From Gibbsiella quercinecans (GTDB lineage Bacteria; Pseudomonadota; Gammaproteobacteria; Enterobacterales; Enterobacteriaceae), in contig NZ_CP014136.1 in the NCBI RefSeq assembly GCF_002291425.1, positions 1,798,001-1,862,000 of the forward strand: DNA of 64,000 nt, in the 5' to 3' direction. Of the stretch, positions 41,316-53,229 are shown one piece after another (position 1 is the first letter of the stretch; the number at the start of each line of letters is the position of its first letter). The notes beneath the pieces were generated by a model, which was given only the letters and a program-made list of their open reading frames with translations, ran no database searches and was not told the DNA's origin. Made by a program: the position numbers and the translations under genes.

Positions 41316-44072
41316 ATGACCAAATACAGCCTGCGTGCGCGCATGATGATACTGATCCTGGCGCCAACGTTATTGATAGGTTTGTTGCTCAGTACTTTCT
41401 TCGTTGTGCACCGTTACAACGAGCTGCAGGAACAGTTGGTGGATGCCGGCGTCAGCATCATCGAGCCGCTCGCCGTCGCCAGCGAATATGGCATGACGTT
41501 CCACAGCCGTGAATCGGTCAGGCAACTGGTTAGCCTGCTACACCGCCGCCATTCCGACATTGTACGTTCAATCACAGTGTTTGATGCGCAAAATAATCTG
41601 TTCGTCACGTCTAATTATCACCATAACGTCTCCCGGCTGCAGTTGCCCAAAGGTGTGCCAGTCCCCAGCGAACTGATGCTGACGCGCCGCGGCGATTCCC
41701 TGATCCTGCGCACACCGATCCTGCCTGAAAACCATTACCCGGACGAGGCCACCAGTACGGATGTCCAACAGGATCAGGATAACAATCTTGGCTATGTGGC
41801 GATCGAACTGGATCTGCAATCGATGCGCCTGCAGCAATATAAAGAAGTGTTCGTCTCCACGTTATTGCTGCTGCTGTGCATGTGTATCGCCATTTTGTTC
41901 GCCTACCGCCTGATGCGTGACGTGACCGGCCCGATTCGCAACATGGTGAACACCGTCGATCGCATCCGCCGCGGCCAACTGGATAGCCGGGTAGAGGGTT
42001 TCATGCTCGGCGAACTGCAAATGTTGAAAAACGGCATCAACTCGATGGCGATGTCATTGACCGCCTACCACGAAGAGATGCAGCAGAATATCGATCAGGC
42101 CACCTCGGATCTGCGGGAAACCCTGGAACAAATGGAGATCCAGAACGTCGAGCTGGATCTGGCGAAAAAGCGCGCTCAGGAAGCGGCACGCATTAAATCC
42201 GAATTCCTGGCGAATATGTCGCATGAACTGCGCACCCCGCTTAACGGGGTGATCGGCTTTACCCGCCAGATGCTAAAAACCGAACTGAGCGCCACCCAGG
42301 CCGACTATCTGCAAACCATCGAACGCTCGGCCAACAACCTGTTGTCGATCATCAACGATGTGCTGGATTTCTCCAAGCTGGAGGCCGGCAAACTGGTGCT
42401 GGAACATATTCCGTTCTCGCTGCGCGACACCCTGGATGAAGTGATCGTGCTGTTGGCGCCCAGCGCGCATGAAAAAGGGCTGGAGCTCACCCTGGACGTG
42501 CACAACGACGTGCCCGATCAGGTTATCGGCGACTCACTGCGCCTGCAGCAAGTGATCACCAACCTGTTAGGCAACGCGGTGAAATTCACCGAAACCGGCA
42601 ACATCGATATCCGCATTGAGCAACGCAACCAACTGGCCCACCAGGTGGAGCTGGAAGTGCAGATCCACGATACCGGCATCGGTATCTCCGAACGCCAGCA
42701 ATCACAGCTGTTCCAGGCTTTCCGCCAGGCGGACGCCAGTATTTCGCGCCGCCACGGCGGCACCGGGCTTGGGCTGGTGATCACGCAAAAGCTGGTGAAG
42801 GAGATGGGCGGCGATATCTGTTTCCACAGCCAGTTGAACCGTGGCTCCACCTTCTGGTTCCACATTACGCTCGATCTGAACGAAGACATGCTGTCACTGC
42901 CGCCAAGCCTGCCGGATCTGCGCGGGAAAACTCTGGCGTATATCGAGTCTAACCCGATCGCCGCCCAGGCAACGCTCAATATGCTGAGCGTCACCCAACT
43001 GGTGGTGACCCATTCCCCGACGCTCGGCCAACTGCCGAAAAATGATTACGACTTCCTGCTGATGGGGGTGCCGATCCCCTTCCGTGACAATATGGCGCAG
43101 CATACCGACATGCTAGTCGCGGCCCTGCGCTATGCCCGGCGGGTGATCCTGGCGTTGCCGAGCCAATCACAGCTTGACGCCGAACAGCTTAAAGCACAGG
43201 GCGCCATCGGCTGCCTGACCAAGCCCGTCACCAGTAACCGCCTGTTCCCGCTGCTACGCGCCGAAACGCCGTGCACGCCCCAGCCGCAGGCCGCGCATAA
43301 ACGCCTGCCGTTAACCGTGATGGCCGTGGACGACAACCCGGCCAACCTGAAGCTGATTGGCACCTTGTTGGCGGAACAGGTTGAGCACACCCTGTTGTGC
43401 GAAAGCGGTGAAGAGGCCATTGCCCTGGCGCGCGATAACGTACTGGATTTGATTCTGATGGATATTCAGATGCCCAATATCGACGGTATCCGTACCAGCG
43501 AGCTGATCCACCAGATGCCGCACCACACCTCAACGCCGATCGTGGCCGTGACCGCCCACGCCATCAGCGGCGAACGTGAACACCTGCTTCAGGCCGGGAT
43601 GGATGACTACCTGGCGAAACCTATCGATGAGGCCATGCTGACGCGGGTGCTGTCCCGCTATCACAGCAGCGGCCACGGCGATACCGTCACGGTGGTGCCG
43701 CGCGGCGGTACGGCTAGCGGCGAACCGCTGCTGTCCCTGGACTGGCCGTTGGCGCTGCGCCAGGCGGCCAACAAAGCCGATCTGGCGCAGGATCTGTTAC
43801 AGATGCTGGTGGAATTCCTGCCGCAGGTTAGCGAACGGGTACAGGCGCTGCTGGAAGGCGTAGAGGATGACGGTATTCTGGATCTGATCCACAAACTGCA
43901 CGGCAGTTGCAGCTACAGCGGCGTGCCGCGGCTCAAGCAATTGTGTTTCTATATCGAACAGCAGCTACGCCAGGGCGTCAGTCAACAAGAACTGGAGCCG
44001 GAATGGCTGGAACTGCTGGATGAAATTGAGCTGGTCAACCAGGCGGCAAAGGCCCATTTGGCCGCTGAGTAA
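41316..44072 (+). CDS. barA: Hybrid sensor histidine kinase BarA
   Basis: A 918-residue tripartite sensor, the same length as E. coli BarA. It has two membrane helices flanking a periplasmic loop, then HAMP, and an H-box with phospho-histidine ([20 protein letters not shown]). The ATPase (N-box [21 protein letters not shown]-box [10 protein letters not shown]) precedes a receiver with Asp in [13 protein letters not shown] and a C-terminal HPt domain ([13 protein letters not shown]). It phosphorylates UvrY to switch on CsrB/C. The open frame starts at 40986, but residues before ATG 41316 overlap rlmD and are not BarA. Confidence 0.97.
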   Translation: MTKYSLRARMMILILAPTLLIGLLLSTFFVVHRYNELQEQLVDAGVSIIEPLAVASEYGMTFHSRESVRQLVSLLHRRHSDIVRSITVFDAQNNLFVTSNYHHNVSRLQLPKGVPVPSELMLTRRGDSLILRTPILPENHYPDEATSTDVQQDQDNNLGYVAIELDLQSMRLQQYKEVFVSTLLLLLCMCIAILFAYRLMRDVTGPIRNMVNTVDRIRRGQLDSRVEGFMLGELQMLKNGINSMAMSLTAYHEEMQQNIDQATSDLRETLEQMEIQNVELDLAKKRAQEAARIKSEFLANMSHELRTPLNGVIGFTRQMLKTELSATQADYLQTIERSANNLLSIINDVLDFSKLEAGKLVLEHIPFSLRDTLDEVIVLLAPSAHEKGLELTLDVHNDVPDQVIGDSLRLQQVITNLLGNAVKFTETGNIDIRIEQRNQLAHQVELEVQIHDTGIGISERQQSQLFQAFRQADASISRRHGGTGLGLVITQKLVKEMGGDICFHSQLNRGSTFWFHITLDLNEDMLSLPPSLPDLRGKTLAYIESNPIAAQATLNMLSVTQLVVTHSPTLGQLPKNDYDFLLMGVPIPFRDNMAQHTDMLVAALRYARRVILALPSQSQLDAEQLKAQGAIGCLTKPVTSNRLFPLLRAETPCTPQPQAAHKRLPLTVMAVDDNPANLKLIGTLLAEQVEHTLLCESGEEAIALARDNVLDLILMDIQMPNIDGIRTSELIHQMPHHTSTPIVAVTAHAISGEREHLLQAGMDDYLAKPIDEAMLTRVLSRYHSSGHGDTVTVVPRGGTASGEPLLSLDWPLALRQAANKADLAQDLLQMLVEFLPQVSERVQALLEGVEDDGILDLIHKLHGSCSYSGVPRLKQLCFYIEQQLRQGVSQQELEPEWLELLDEIELVNQAAKAHLAAE

Positions 44073-44112
44073 CCACTTCGCGACAGGCCGGCGGCGCAAG
44101 CTATTCAGCAGG

Positions 44113-44142
44113 GATAAAAAAGCCCCCTAAAGTAAGGGGGCC
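44113..44142 (-). terminator. rho-independent terminator of degP
   Basis: On the minus strand, stem gccccct / agggggc with a 6-base loop is followed by a T-run (aaaaaa on the plus strand at 44116-44121), 29 bp beyond the degP stop. Confidence 0.8.
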
Positions 44143-44170
44143 ATGTTTCGTATAACGCCTGCGGGTTTTA

Positions 44171-45607
44171 TTACTGCATCAGCAGGTACAGCGAGCTATC
44201 GCCGCGCAGAATGTTCAGCGCCAGAACGCTCGGTTTGCTGTCGAGGATTTTACGCAGCTCGCCCAGGTTTTGAATCGGCTGCTGGTTAACCCCAAGGATC
44301 ACATCGCCCTTCTTCAGGCCAATACGCGCAGCGGCGCTGCCGGCTTTCACGTTATCCACCTTCACACCTTTCTGGTCGCCGACCTGGGTATTACTCAGTT
44401 CGGCCCCTTCGATACCGGTGTAGATATTGCCGGAATCCACCTGCGTTTGGGTGCTTTGCTCCAGCGTAACGTCAACGGTTACCGGTTTGCCATCACGGAT
44501 GATGCCCAGGCTCATTTTGCTGCCGACCGGCAACGTGCCGATTTCGGCGCGGAACGCCGCGAAGCTGGAAATTGCCTTGCCGTTCATGGTGACGATCACA
44601 TCCCCCGCTTTAATACCGGCCTTGGCAGCGGAAGACTTCGGCAGCACCTGGCTAACAAAGGCGCCACGCTGGGCGTCGACTTTCATGGCCTTGGCCAGCT
44701 CAGAGTTCAGCTCAGTCCCCATGATGCCCAATTCGCCGCGCTTGACCTGGCCGTATTCCACCATCTGCGACGTCAGGTTTTTCACCATGTTACTTGGGAT
44801 CGCAAAGCCGATACCGATATTGCCGCCGTCCGGCGCCAGGATTGCGGTATTGATACCGATCAGCTCGCCGTTCAGGTTCACCAGCGCGCCGCCGGAGTTA
44901 CCGCGGTTGATGGCGGCATCGGTCTGAATAAAGTTCTCGTAGTTTTCGATATTCAACCCGCTGCGCCCCAGCGCGGAAACGATACCCGAGGTGGCGGTTT
45001 CCCCCAGGCCATACGGGTTACCGATAGCCACGGTATAGTCACCCACGCGCAACTGATCGGAATCCGCCATCTTGATGGCCGTCAGGTTTTTGAAGTCTTT
45101 CAGTTGGATCAGCGCAATATCAGAACGCGGATCCTTACCGATCACCTTGGCATCGAAACGGCGGCCATCGCTGAGTTGCACCTGGATCTTGTTGGCGTTA
45201 TCCACCACGTGGTTATTGGTCACCACGTAGCCTTTGGCCGCATCAATCACCACCCCGGCGCCCAACGCCTGGAATTTCTCCTGCGTGCTTTGCCCACCCT
45301 GGCCCTGGCCGCCGCCCTGGCACATTGGCGAACCCTGGAACGGCGAACCGTCCTGGCAGAAAGGAGAATTCTCGCCGAAGAACTGTTGGAACTGCTGCGG
45401 CATACGCGGCGTATTCACCGTGGTGCTGCCTTCAACGTTGATGCTCACTACGGAAGGCATCACTTTTTCCAGCATGGGAGCCAGGCTTGGCAACTGCTGC
45501 GACGTGGCGCTGGGTGCAACCACATCCGCCGCACTGGCCGTAACCGGCCCTACAGCCATACCAATACTGAATGCCAGGGCGCTCAAAACTAATGCGGTTT
45601 TTTTCAT
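44171..45607 (-). CDS. degP: Periplasmic serine endoprotease/chaperone DegP
   Basis: A 478-residue HtrA protease. The signal peptide is MKKTALVLSALAFSIGMAVG, ending near ASA-AD. The catalytic triad lies in VTNNHVVDN (His), SDIALIQLKD (Asp) and NRGNSGGALVN (Ser). The LA loop keeps its two cysteines (NSPFCQDG, SPMCQGG), and two PDZ domains follow. The frame opens at 45631, but MKKTALVL (45607) is the family start. It degrades or refolds misfolded envelope proteins. The upstream sigma-E promoter is visible. Confidence 0.97.
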   Translation of the reverse strand: MKKTALVLSALAFSIGMAVGPVTASAADVVAPSATSQQLPSLAPMLEKVMPSVVSINVEGSTTVNTPRMPQQFQQFFGENSPFCQDGSPFQGSPMCQGGGQGQGGQSTQEKFQALGAGVVIDAAKGYVVTNNHVVDNANKIQVQLSDGRRFDAKVIGKDPRSDIALIQLKDFKNLTAIKMADSDQLRVGDYTVAIGNPYGLGETATSGIVSALGRSGLNIENYENFIQTDAAINRGNSGGALVNLNGELIGINTAILAPDGGNIGIGFAIPSNMVKNLTSQMVEYGQVKRGELGIMGTELNSELAKAMKVDAQRGAFVSQVLPKSSAAKAGIKAGDVIVTMNGKAISSFAAFRAEIGTLPVGSKMSLGIIRDGKPVTVDVTLEQSTQTQVDSGNIYTGIEGAELSNTQVGDQKGVKVDNVKAGSAAARIGLKKGDVILGVNQQPIQNLGELRKILDSKPSVLALNILRGDSSLYLLMQ

Positions 45608-45662
45608 CTGTGTGTCTCTTAGAAAAGTCATTCAAGGAAAGATTGCATTCTTGTGTGCCTAA

Positions 45663-45689
45663 TCAGAGTTTATTTATCGCCCGAAGTTC
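45663..45689 (-). promoter_or_regulatory. sigma-E promoter of degP
   Basis: Read on the minus strand, GAACTT (45684-45689) and TCTGA (45663-45667) are separated by 16 bases. This matches the sigma-E consensus and the known E. coli degP promoter almost base for base. A GTAAA half-site at about 45731-45735 upstream could be part of a CpxR box, but its partner is poor. Confidence 0.8.
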
Positions 45690-45801
45690 AGGACAATGCA
45701 CGCCGCAATAGTAAACAAATATTGTCCGTCTTTACAAAACTCGAAATAATTCCCCCCGCAGGAACGTCAGCGCCAAAATAACGGGTTGCTTTGCCTATTA
45801 A

Positions 45802-47319
45802 TTATTCCGCCGCCATTAATCGCCGATATTCGTCATAGGCATAAAGATCGGTCATGCCGCTGATATAATCCTGCAACAAACGCGCGCGGAAATAATATTC
45901 GCTCACCGCCTGCTGCTCGGGTGAAAGGCGCTGCAGCCCTTCCACCGCTTCCACATAGGCCAGGCGGTGTTTGGTGGAAAGCTTATGGAACAAGCGCGTT
46001 TCAATCGGGTAACCGCGGTGAGTGTCTTCACGCACCAACTGGCTGAACGCGGCCAGCGGCATGGCCAACAGCGGGCTGTAAATATCCAGCAACCCACTGA
46101 TAACCCGGTAACCCTGCAGCTCAAGCTGCTCCACTTCCGGGTGATTAAACACATGTTTTGAAGCGACATTCTTGAAAATTTTCAGCAGGCGGAACTCGGG
46201 ACTGGAGTCCTCCAACAGCGCCTGGTTAAAGGTGCCCTGATAGACGCTCTCCAGGTTATCGATAAAGCGCTGCGCCGCGTGCGGCACCAGGCGAGCCACG
46301 GTGAATACCCGCAGGTACATGAAGAAGTGATCTTCCGCGCTGCGCCGGGCGCCCCCGCGATCGAGCTTGCGAAAGGCGCTGGCGACGGTTTTATCAAACA
46401 GATCGCCGCTTTTTACTTCGCCCCATTCCTGGATTAAATGTTGATAAAGCTGCTCGACGGTGAAAATGTTTTTTTCCACCGCATCTTCCAGGTCGGCCAC
46501 ACAATAAGAAATATCATCGGCCGCCTCCATAATATAAGTTAATGGGAAACGTTCGAATTCACCTATATTCAATTCCCGGCGCAACCTGTCGACAAAGGCT
46601 TCTTCTGCCAGATAAAAACCTGGCTTCTTCATTAAATAGTCATGGCTGGCCGGAATGTCGCCGGACCAATACGCCGGGCGGGTATATTTCAAAATACAGC
46701 CCACCTGTGCATAGGTCAGATTCAGCTTCAGCAGGGTATGCACCATGCGGATCGCCTGCGCATTGCCTTCAAAATTGCTTAGATCCTGGCGGATGCGGCT
46801 GCGCAGTTGGTTAAGATCGCTTTGCCCTTCCTGCAGGCGCAGCACGGCAACCTGGCAGTTATCCTGGCCGTTAGGCTCGTGGCCGCCGCTGGCCGGCACC
46901 AACCGCTGGCGGAACCAGTCATTGATCGCCGATTCGCCAAAATGGCCGAATGGCGGGTTGCCGATATCGTGCATCAGGCAAGCCATTTCGACGATGCTTT
47001 CAAAAGGCGACAGCAGCCGGACCAGGCCCAGCGCATCCACACGCTTTTGCTGCTTGAAACTGTTGAGGATCTCTTTGGCGATATGCCGCCCCACCTGTTG
47101 TACTTCCATGGAGTGGGTCAGGCGGCTGCGCACGGCGGCGTTGCGCTCCAGCGGGAAAACCTGGGTTTTCTGCTGCAGCCGGCGGATAGCGGCTGAGTTG
47201 ACGATACGCCCGCGATCGCTCTCAAACTGACGGATAATCTCGTACTCTTCCTCAGCCACGATCGGCTTGCTGAATGGCCGCTGGAAGCTGATTTTTTGCT
47301 TAAAGTCGATCCCGGACAT
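45802..47319 (-). CDS. dgt: Deoxyguanosinetriphosphate triphosphohydrolase
   Basis: A 505-residue HD-domain enzyme that cleaves dGTP to deoxyguanosine and tripolyphosphate. The HD motif is spread over [18 protein letters not shown] and [16 protein letters not shown], and [20 protein letters not shown] supplies the last metal ligand. Length equals E. coli Dgt (505). It is upstream of degP in the same direction and divergent from mtnN. Confidence 0.97.
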   Translation of the reverse strand: MSGIDFKQKISFQRPFSKPIVAEEEYEIIRQFESDRGRIVNSAAIRRLQQKTQVFPLERNAAVRSRLTHSMEVQQVGRHIAKEILNSFKQQKRVDALGLVRLLSPFESIVEMACLMHDIGNPPFGHFGESAINDWFRQRLVPASGGHEPNGQDNCQVAVLRLQEGQSDLNQLRSRIRQDLSNFEGNAQAIRMVHTLLKLNLTYAQVGCILKYTRPAYWSGDIPASHDYLMKKPGFYLAEEAFVDRLRRELNIGEFERFPLTYIMEAADDISYCVADLEDAVEKNIFTVEQLYQHLIQEWGEVKSGDLFDKTVASAFRKLDRGGARRSAEDHFFMYLRVFTVARLVPHAAQRFIDNLESVYQGTFNQALLEDSSPEFRLLKIFKNVASKHVFNHPEVEQLELQGYRVISGLLDIYSPLLAMPLAAFSQLVREDTHRGYPIETRLFHKLSTKHRLAYVEAVEGLQRLSPEQQAVSEYYFRARLLQDYISGMTDLYAYDEYRRLMAAE

Positions 47320-47449
47320 CTGTTTCCCCTACCGTTGCGCACCAGCCCCCGTGATAGCAATTCCCGGCAGCGGATGCAACGGATTATCTCTCATTGAGAG
47401 CCATGATAGACTATGGCGCAATGTTCACCCCAATCAGCGAGTGTTAGTT

Positions 47450-48151
47450 ATGAAAGTAGGCATCATCGGCGCAATGGAAGAAGAAGTCACCCTGCTGCGC
47501 GAGCAAATCCAGAACCGCCAGACCCTTGTACGCGCGGGTTGCGAAATCTATACCGGCCAACTGAACGGCGTTGACGTGGCGCTGCTGAAATCCGGCATTG
47601 GTAAAGTGTCGGCGGCGATGGGCACCACCCTGCTGCTGGAACACTGCAAGCCGGATGTGGTGATCAACACCGGCTCCGCCGGCGGCCTGGCGCCAACGCT
47701 GAAAGTGGGTGATATCGTGGTTTCCAGCGAAGTGCGCTATCACGATGCCGACGTAACCGCCTTTGGTTATCAACCGGGCCAGATGGCCGGCTGCCCGGCG
47801 GCGTTTAACGCAGATGAGGCGCTGATTGCCCTGGCGGAAAGCTGCATCAAGCAACTGGATATGCACGCGGTGCGCGGCCTAATCTGCAGCGGCGATGCCT
47901 TCATCAACGGCGCCGAGCCGCTGGCGCGCATCCGCGCCACCTTCCCGGCGGTGGCCGCAGTTGAGATGGAAGCCGCCGCTATCGGCCACGTCTGCTACCT
48001 GTTTGGTACGCCGTTTGTGGTAGTGCGCGCCATTTCCGATGTGGCCGACCACGAATCGCACATGAGCTTTGAAGAATTCCTCATCGTCGCCGCTAAGCAG
48101 TCCACCCTGATGGTTAACGCCATGTTGCAGGCGCTGGCGAAACGCCATTAA
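47450..48151 (+). CDS. mtnN: 5'-methylthioadenosine/S-adenosylhomocysteine nucleosidase
   Basis: A 233-residue enzyme that depurinates MTA, SAH and 5'-deoxyadenosine, feeding methionine salvage and AI-2 production. [38 protein letters not shown] and [19 protein letters not shown] (catalytic Asp) are diagnostic. The frame opens at 47267, but ATG 47450 is the family start. The next gene, btuF, begins one base after its stop. Confidence 0.97.
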   Translation: MKVGIIGAMEEEVTLLREQIQNRQTLVRAGCEIYTGQLNGVDVALLKSGIGKVSAAMGTTLLLEHCKPDVVINTGSAGGLAPTLKVGDIVVSSEVRYHDADVTAFGYQPGQMAGCPAAFNADEALIALAESCIKQLDMHAVRGLICSGDAFINGAEPLARIRATFPAVAAVEMEAAAIGHVCYLFGTPFVVVRAISDVADHESHMSFEEFLIVAAKQSTLMVNAMLQALAKRH

Positions 48152-48152
48152 G

Positions 48153-48959
48153 GTGAAACGCCGGCTTACGCTCCTGCTGTGGGGCCTGGCGCTATGGCTG
48201 GCATCGCCGGCGTTTGGCGCCCAACGGGTGATAAGCCTGGCCCCCAGCACCACCGAACTGGCCTATGCCGCCGGCATGGGTGAGGTGTTGGTGGCAGCCA
48301 GCGCGTTTTCCGATTATCCCCCCGCCGCGCGCAACTTGGAGCAGGTGGCTTCATGGCAAGGGATTAACCTGGAACGGGTATTGGCGCTAAAACCGGATCT
48401 TATCCTGGCCTGGCGCAGCGGCAATCCGCAGCGGGTGCTGGATCAGCTTGCCGCGCTCGGCATCCCAATTTTCTATGCCGATGCCAAACGCATTGATGAG
48501 GTAGCCCAGGAACTGGACGATTTGGCGCAATACAGCCCTCATCCCGAAGCCGCGCATCAGGCCGCCGACCGTATCCGCCGGCAAGCCACACAATTACAAG
48601 CCCAATACGCACACCTGCCGCCGAAACGGGTGCTGTTGCAATTTGGCACCCAACCGCTGTTTACCAGCTCGGGAGCGACGCTGCAAAGCCAGCTACTGGC
48701 GCTGTGCGGCGCGCAGAATATCTTTGCCGACAGCCGTATCCCCTGGCCGCAGGTTAGCCGCGAGCAGGTGCTGGCGCGCCAGCCGCAGGCGATCGTGATC
48801 AGCGGTGGTGCGCAAGAGCTGGCCAATGCCAAAGCGTTTTGGGCGCCGCAGTTGCAGGTGCCAATCATCGCGCTGGATGCAGACTGGTTTAATCGCCCTG
48901 GGCCACGCATCATGCTGGCGGCGCAGCAACTGTGCAGCCGGCTGGCAGACATTCACTGA
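48153..48959 (+). CDS. btuF: Vitamin B12-binding periplasmic protein BtuF
   Basis: A 268-residue binding protein of the BtuCD importer. The signal peptide is [20 protein letters not shown], cleaved near FGA. The class-III binding-protein motif [20 protein letters not shown] and [20 protein letters not shown] are diagnostic. It uses a GTG start with AAGG overlapping the end of mtnN, so translation is probably coupled. In E. coli a TRIC-family gene (yadS) follows; here erpA comes next on the other strand. Confidence 0.94.
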   Translation: MKRRLTLLLWGLALWLASPAFGAQRVISLAPSTTELAYAAGMGEVLVAASAFSDYPPAARNLEQVASWQGINLERVLALKPDLILAWRSGNPQRVLDQLAALGIPIFYADAKRIDEVAQELDDLAQYSPHPEAAHQAADRIRRQATQLQAQYAHLPPKRVLLQFGTQPLFTSSGATLQSQLLALCGAQNIFADSRIPWPQVSREQVLARQPQAIVISGGAQELANAKAFWAPQLQVPIIALDADWFNRPGPRIMLAAQQLCSRLADIH

Positions 48960-49055
48960 TCCGCCCCATACGGGCGCATCATAATGAGTTGGGGAAATTG
49001 ATTACACGGAGCTTCTCCCCCGCACCGGCAACAACAAACGCGGGGGGAAGCAACG

Positions 49056-49074
49056 ACCACCGGCCGGCGGTGGT
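49056..49074. terminator. hairpin between btuF and erpA
   Basis: Stem accaccg / cggtggt with a gccgg loop between convergent genes. No T-run is present. Confidence 0.35.
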
Positions 49075-49087
49075 TGATTAGGCAGGA

Positions 49088-49435
49088 TCAGATACTGAAC
49101 GAAGAACCGCAGCCGCAGGTGGTTTTGGCGTTCGGGTTAGTGACCACAAAGCGTGAGCCTTCCAGCCCTTCGGTGTAGTCCACCGAACCACCTACCAGGT
49201 ATTGCAAGCTCATCGGATCGACCACCAACGCAACGCCCTGCTTTTCAATGGTCATATCGCCTTCATTAACCTTATCGTCAAACGTGAAACCGTACTGGAA
49301 TCCGCTGCAGCCGCCGCCGGTAATGTAGACCCGCAGTTTCAGGTTTGGGTTTTCTTCATCAGCAATCAGGTATTTCACCTTGTTTGCTGCCGCCTCGGTA
49401 AATTGCAGGGGCAGTGCTGCTGTTTCATCACTCAT
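49088..49435 (-). CDS. erpA: Iron-sulfur cluster insertion protein ErpA
   Basis: A 115-residue A-type carrier that delivers 4Fe-4S clusters to targets such as IspG. The three ligand cysteines are in [12 protein letters not shown] and [11 protein letters not shown]. Length is typical. It lies divergent from hemL, with 267 bp between. Confidence 0.96.
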   Translation of the reverse strand: MSDETAALPLQFTEAAANKVKYLIADEENPNLKLRVYITGGGCSGFQYGFTFDDKVNEGDMTIEKQGVALVVDPMSLQYLVGGSVDYTEGLEGSRFVVTNPNAKTTCGCGSSFSI

Positions 49436-49702
49436 ACTTAACTCCCAACATTGTTCAGCATCAGGTTACTACAACGGCAGCCTGATTAATGCCTTTAATT
49501 ATCCAATACCCCAGTGCTGTGTTCAAGTATTCGCCGCATTAGGCGCATTTTATTGGCACCTTTTAAACCATTCGCCCGCAAAGCCGGCGAAAAATGCCGC
49601 CGATGCCGGCATGCCCTGCCCCGGTTAACCGTTTCATAACGGCGCGCACTTCTCTAGAATAGCCTGCGTCGAACCATTTATTGAGAATCCAGGAGCCGAT
49701 TT

Positions 49703-50992
49703 ATGAGCTTACACAGCAAGTCCGAAAGTCTGTACGCCCAGGCGCAGCAGTTAATCCCCGGCGGGGTTAACTCCCCGGTGCGTGCATTCACCGGCGTCGG
49801 CGGGGTGCCGCTGTTCATTGAGCGGGCTGACGGCGCTTATCTCTATGATGCCGATGGTAAAGCCTATATTGATTACGTCGGCTCCTGGGGCCCGATGGTG
49901 CTGGGCCACAACCACCCGGCCATTCGCAACGCCGTTATCGAAGCGGCCGAACGCGGCCTGAGCTTCGGCGCACCGACCGAAATGGAAGTGAAAATGGCGG
50001 CGCTGGTGACCGAACTGGTGCCAACCATGGACATGGTGCGCATGGTCAACTCCGGCACTGAAGCCACCATGAGCGCAATCCGCCTGGCGCGCGGCTATAC
50101 CGGCCGCGATAAAATCATCAAGTTTGAAGGCTGCTACCACGGCCATGCCGACTGCCTGCTGGTTAAAGCCGGCTCCGGCGCCCTGACTCTTGGGCAACCA
50201 AATTCGCCAGGGGTGCCGGCAGACTTCGCCAAACATACCCTGACCTGCAGCTATAACGATCTGGATTCGGTACGCAGCGCATTCGAACAGTACCCTGCTG
50301 ATATCGCCTGTATCATCGTTGAGCCGGTGGCCGGCAACATGAACTGCGTGCCGCCGCTGCCGGGCTTCTTGCCGGGCCTGCGCGCGCTGTGCGATGAGTA
50401 CGGGGCGCTGTTGATTATCGATGAAGTCATGACCGGTTTTCGCGTGGCGCTGGCCGGCGCCCAGGCTTACTATGACGTGGTGCCGGATCTGACCTGCCTG
50501 GGCAAAATCATCGGCGGCGGCATGCCGGTGGGGGCATTCGGCGGCCGCCGCGAGGTGATGGCGGCGCTGGCGCCAACCGGGCCGGTTTATCAGGCCGGCA
50601 CCCTTTCCGGCAACCCTATCGCCATGGCCGCAGGCTACGCCTGCCTGAATGAAGTGGCGCAGCCGGGCTTGCACCAAACCTTGACCGAACTGACGGAAAT
50701 GCTGGCGCAGGGGCTGTTGGACGCCGCGCGCGAAGAGAATATTCCGCTGGTCGTCAACCGCGTTGGCGGCATGTTCGGGCTGTTCTTCAGCGATGCCGAA
50801 GCCATTACCTGCTACCAGGACGTGATGCAGTGTGACGTTGAGCGTTTCAAACGCTTCTTCCACCTGATGTTGGATGAAGGCGTCTATCTGGCGCCTTCCG
50901 CCTTCGAAGCCGGATTTATGTCCGTGGCGCACAGCAAAGATGATATCCAACGCACCATTGATGCCGCACGCCGCTGCTTTAGCCAACTGTAA
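49703..50992 (+). CDS. hemL: Glutamate-1-semialdehyde 2,1-aminomutase
   Basis: A 429-residue PLP enzyme that makes 5-aminolevulinate for tetrapyrroles, including the siroheme made by CysG. The PLP-lysine is in [19 protein letters not shown], and [12 protein letters not shown] carries the Asp that binds the PLP ring nitrogen. CAGGAG precedes the ATG. A hairpin follows the stop. Confidence 0.97.
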   Translation: MSLHSKSESLYAQAQQLIPGGVNSPVRAFTGVGGVPLFIERADGAYLYDADGKAYIDYVGSWGPMVLGHNHPAIRNAVIEAAERGLSFGAPTEMEVKMAALVTELVPTMDMVRMVNSGTEATMSAIRLARGYTGRDKIIKFEGCYHGHADCLLVKAGSGALTLGQPNSPGVPADFAKHTLTCSYNDLDSVRSAFEQYPADIACIIVEPVAGNMNCVPPLPGFLPGLRALCDEYGALLIIDEVMTGFRVALAGAQAYYDVVPDLTCLGKIIGGGMPVGAFGGRREVMAALAPTGPVYQAGTLSGNPIAMAAGYACLNEVAQPGLHQTLTELTEMLAQGLLDAAREENIPLVVNRVGGMFGLFFSDAEAITCYQDVMQCDVERFKRFFHLMLDEGVYLAPSAFEAGFMSVAHSKDDIQRTIDAARRCFSQL

Positions 50993-51001
50993 TCACCGCA
51001 T

Positions 51002-51030
51002 AGCGGGGCCGCAATCACGCGGCCCTGCTT
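51002..51030. terminator. hairpin between hemL and ampE
   Basis: An 11-bp stem with one G-T pair (agcggggccgc / gcggccctgct) and a 6-base loop lies between two convergent genes. The T-run is short. Confidence 0.5.
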
Positions 51031-51034
51031 CGGC

Positions 51035-51889
51035 TTAGGTCAGCGCCCCGTAGATCGTTAATATCGCGACCACAACCACAATAATCATCGTCACTTTACG
51101 CGCCAGCGTCACTGCAGCCCGTGGGGTCTGCACTGCATCGCCATGGGGCTCACGCGCTAACGAAAACTGCGCTAGCGAAGTCAGTACCTGATATTGCGAG
51201 GTGCGAAAATCCCCCAACGAAGCAAACCACGCCGGCAAGGCTTTCTCGCCGTGGCCAAACATCGCATACGCCAGGCTAGCCAGGCGCACCGGGATCCAAT
51301 CAACCCAGTGCAGCAGCCAGTCGATGCCCGACTGTGAACGCTGCAACGGGGTATGGTGGCGCGCCAGCCAAGTTTGATAAGCGCGCAGGAACGCATAGCC
51401 TGCCAGCGCAATCGGCCCATACGGCCCGCCGACCACCAGCCAGAACAACGGGGCAAGATAATAGCGGTAGTTAATCCACAGCAAGGCGTTTTGCAACTCC
51501 CGCAGTCGTTCCTCCTCGCTGTAATCCACCGGTAAGCCGTGAATCAGCGCCAATTCTTCCGACATCTGGGCGCAGGCGTCGGCATCACCCTGCCTGGCCG
51601 CCTTCAGATAGGCGCGATAGTGTTTGCGAATAATCCCGGCGCCAATGCACAGCAGGCCAATCACAATCCATAACAGCAGTGTCACCACGCCAAAAAACAG
51701 GCCGTGGCTGATCCCCAGAATCGCCCACACCACGGCCATCCAGACAATAACCAGCGCCAGCGTCTGCGGCAGTAAAAAGCGGCGCAGCCGCTGGAACACC
51801 CCGGCAATACGATGATCCAACTGCCAATGGTCACCCAGCTTGAACAAACGTTCCCATGCCAGAACCAGTAACAACGTAAACAGCGTCAT
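51035..51889 (-). CDS. ampE: AmpE inner membrane protein (regulator of beta-lactamase induction)
   Basis: A 284-residue polytopic membrane protein with several hydrophobic helices: [40 protein letters not shown] and a C-terminal [18 protein letters not shown]. The start [20 protein letters not shown] matches AmpE, and ATAAAAGGAGAGG precedes the ATG. In E. coli ampE follows ampD; here the ampD gene is absent and ampE stands alone, 275 bp from nadC. Confidence 0.93.
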   Translation of the reverse strand: MTLFTLLLVLAWERLFKLGDHWQLDHRIAGVFQRLRRFLLPQTLALVIVWMAVVWAILGISHGLFFGVVTLLLWIVIGLLCIGAGIIRKHYRAYLKAARQGDADACAQMSEELALIHGLPVDYSEEERLRELQNALLWINYRYYLAPLFWLVVGGPYGPIALAGYAFLRAYQTWLARHHTPLQRSQSGIDWLLHWVDWIPVRLASLAYAMFGHGEKALPAWFASLGDFRTSQYQVLTSLAQFSLAREPHGDAVQTPRAAVTLARKVTMIIVVVVAILTIYGALT

Positions 51890-53064
<1,175 letters not shown>

Positions 53065-53229
53065 CCGCTTCTTCCCCAGTCCGCCCGCCCGTGCGGCCGT
53101 CATCCCCGCACGGCGGCGGCATGGCGGCCGTCATGTAAATGACACACCCGTTATTTAAGCTGCTGTCTTCCTAATCAGAAACGCACACGCCTTCTGCCTT
53201 GCCGGCAGGGCACACAAGAGTGTAATACG

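Noticed and set aside
44270-45592. 440-codon antisense frame over degP (similar long antisense frames over hemL, cysN and cysD)
   Set aside because: They mirror well-conserved genes and show no recognisable protein features.
49436-49702. Small RNA gene between erpA and hemL
   Set aside because: No convincing promoter plus terminator pair could be seen; the gap is adequately explained by divergent promoters.
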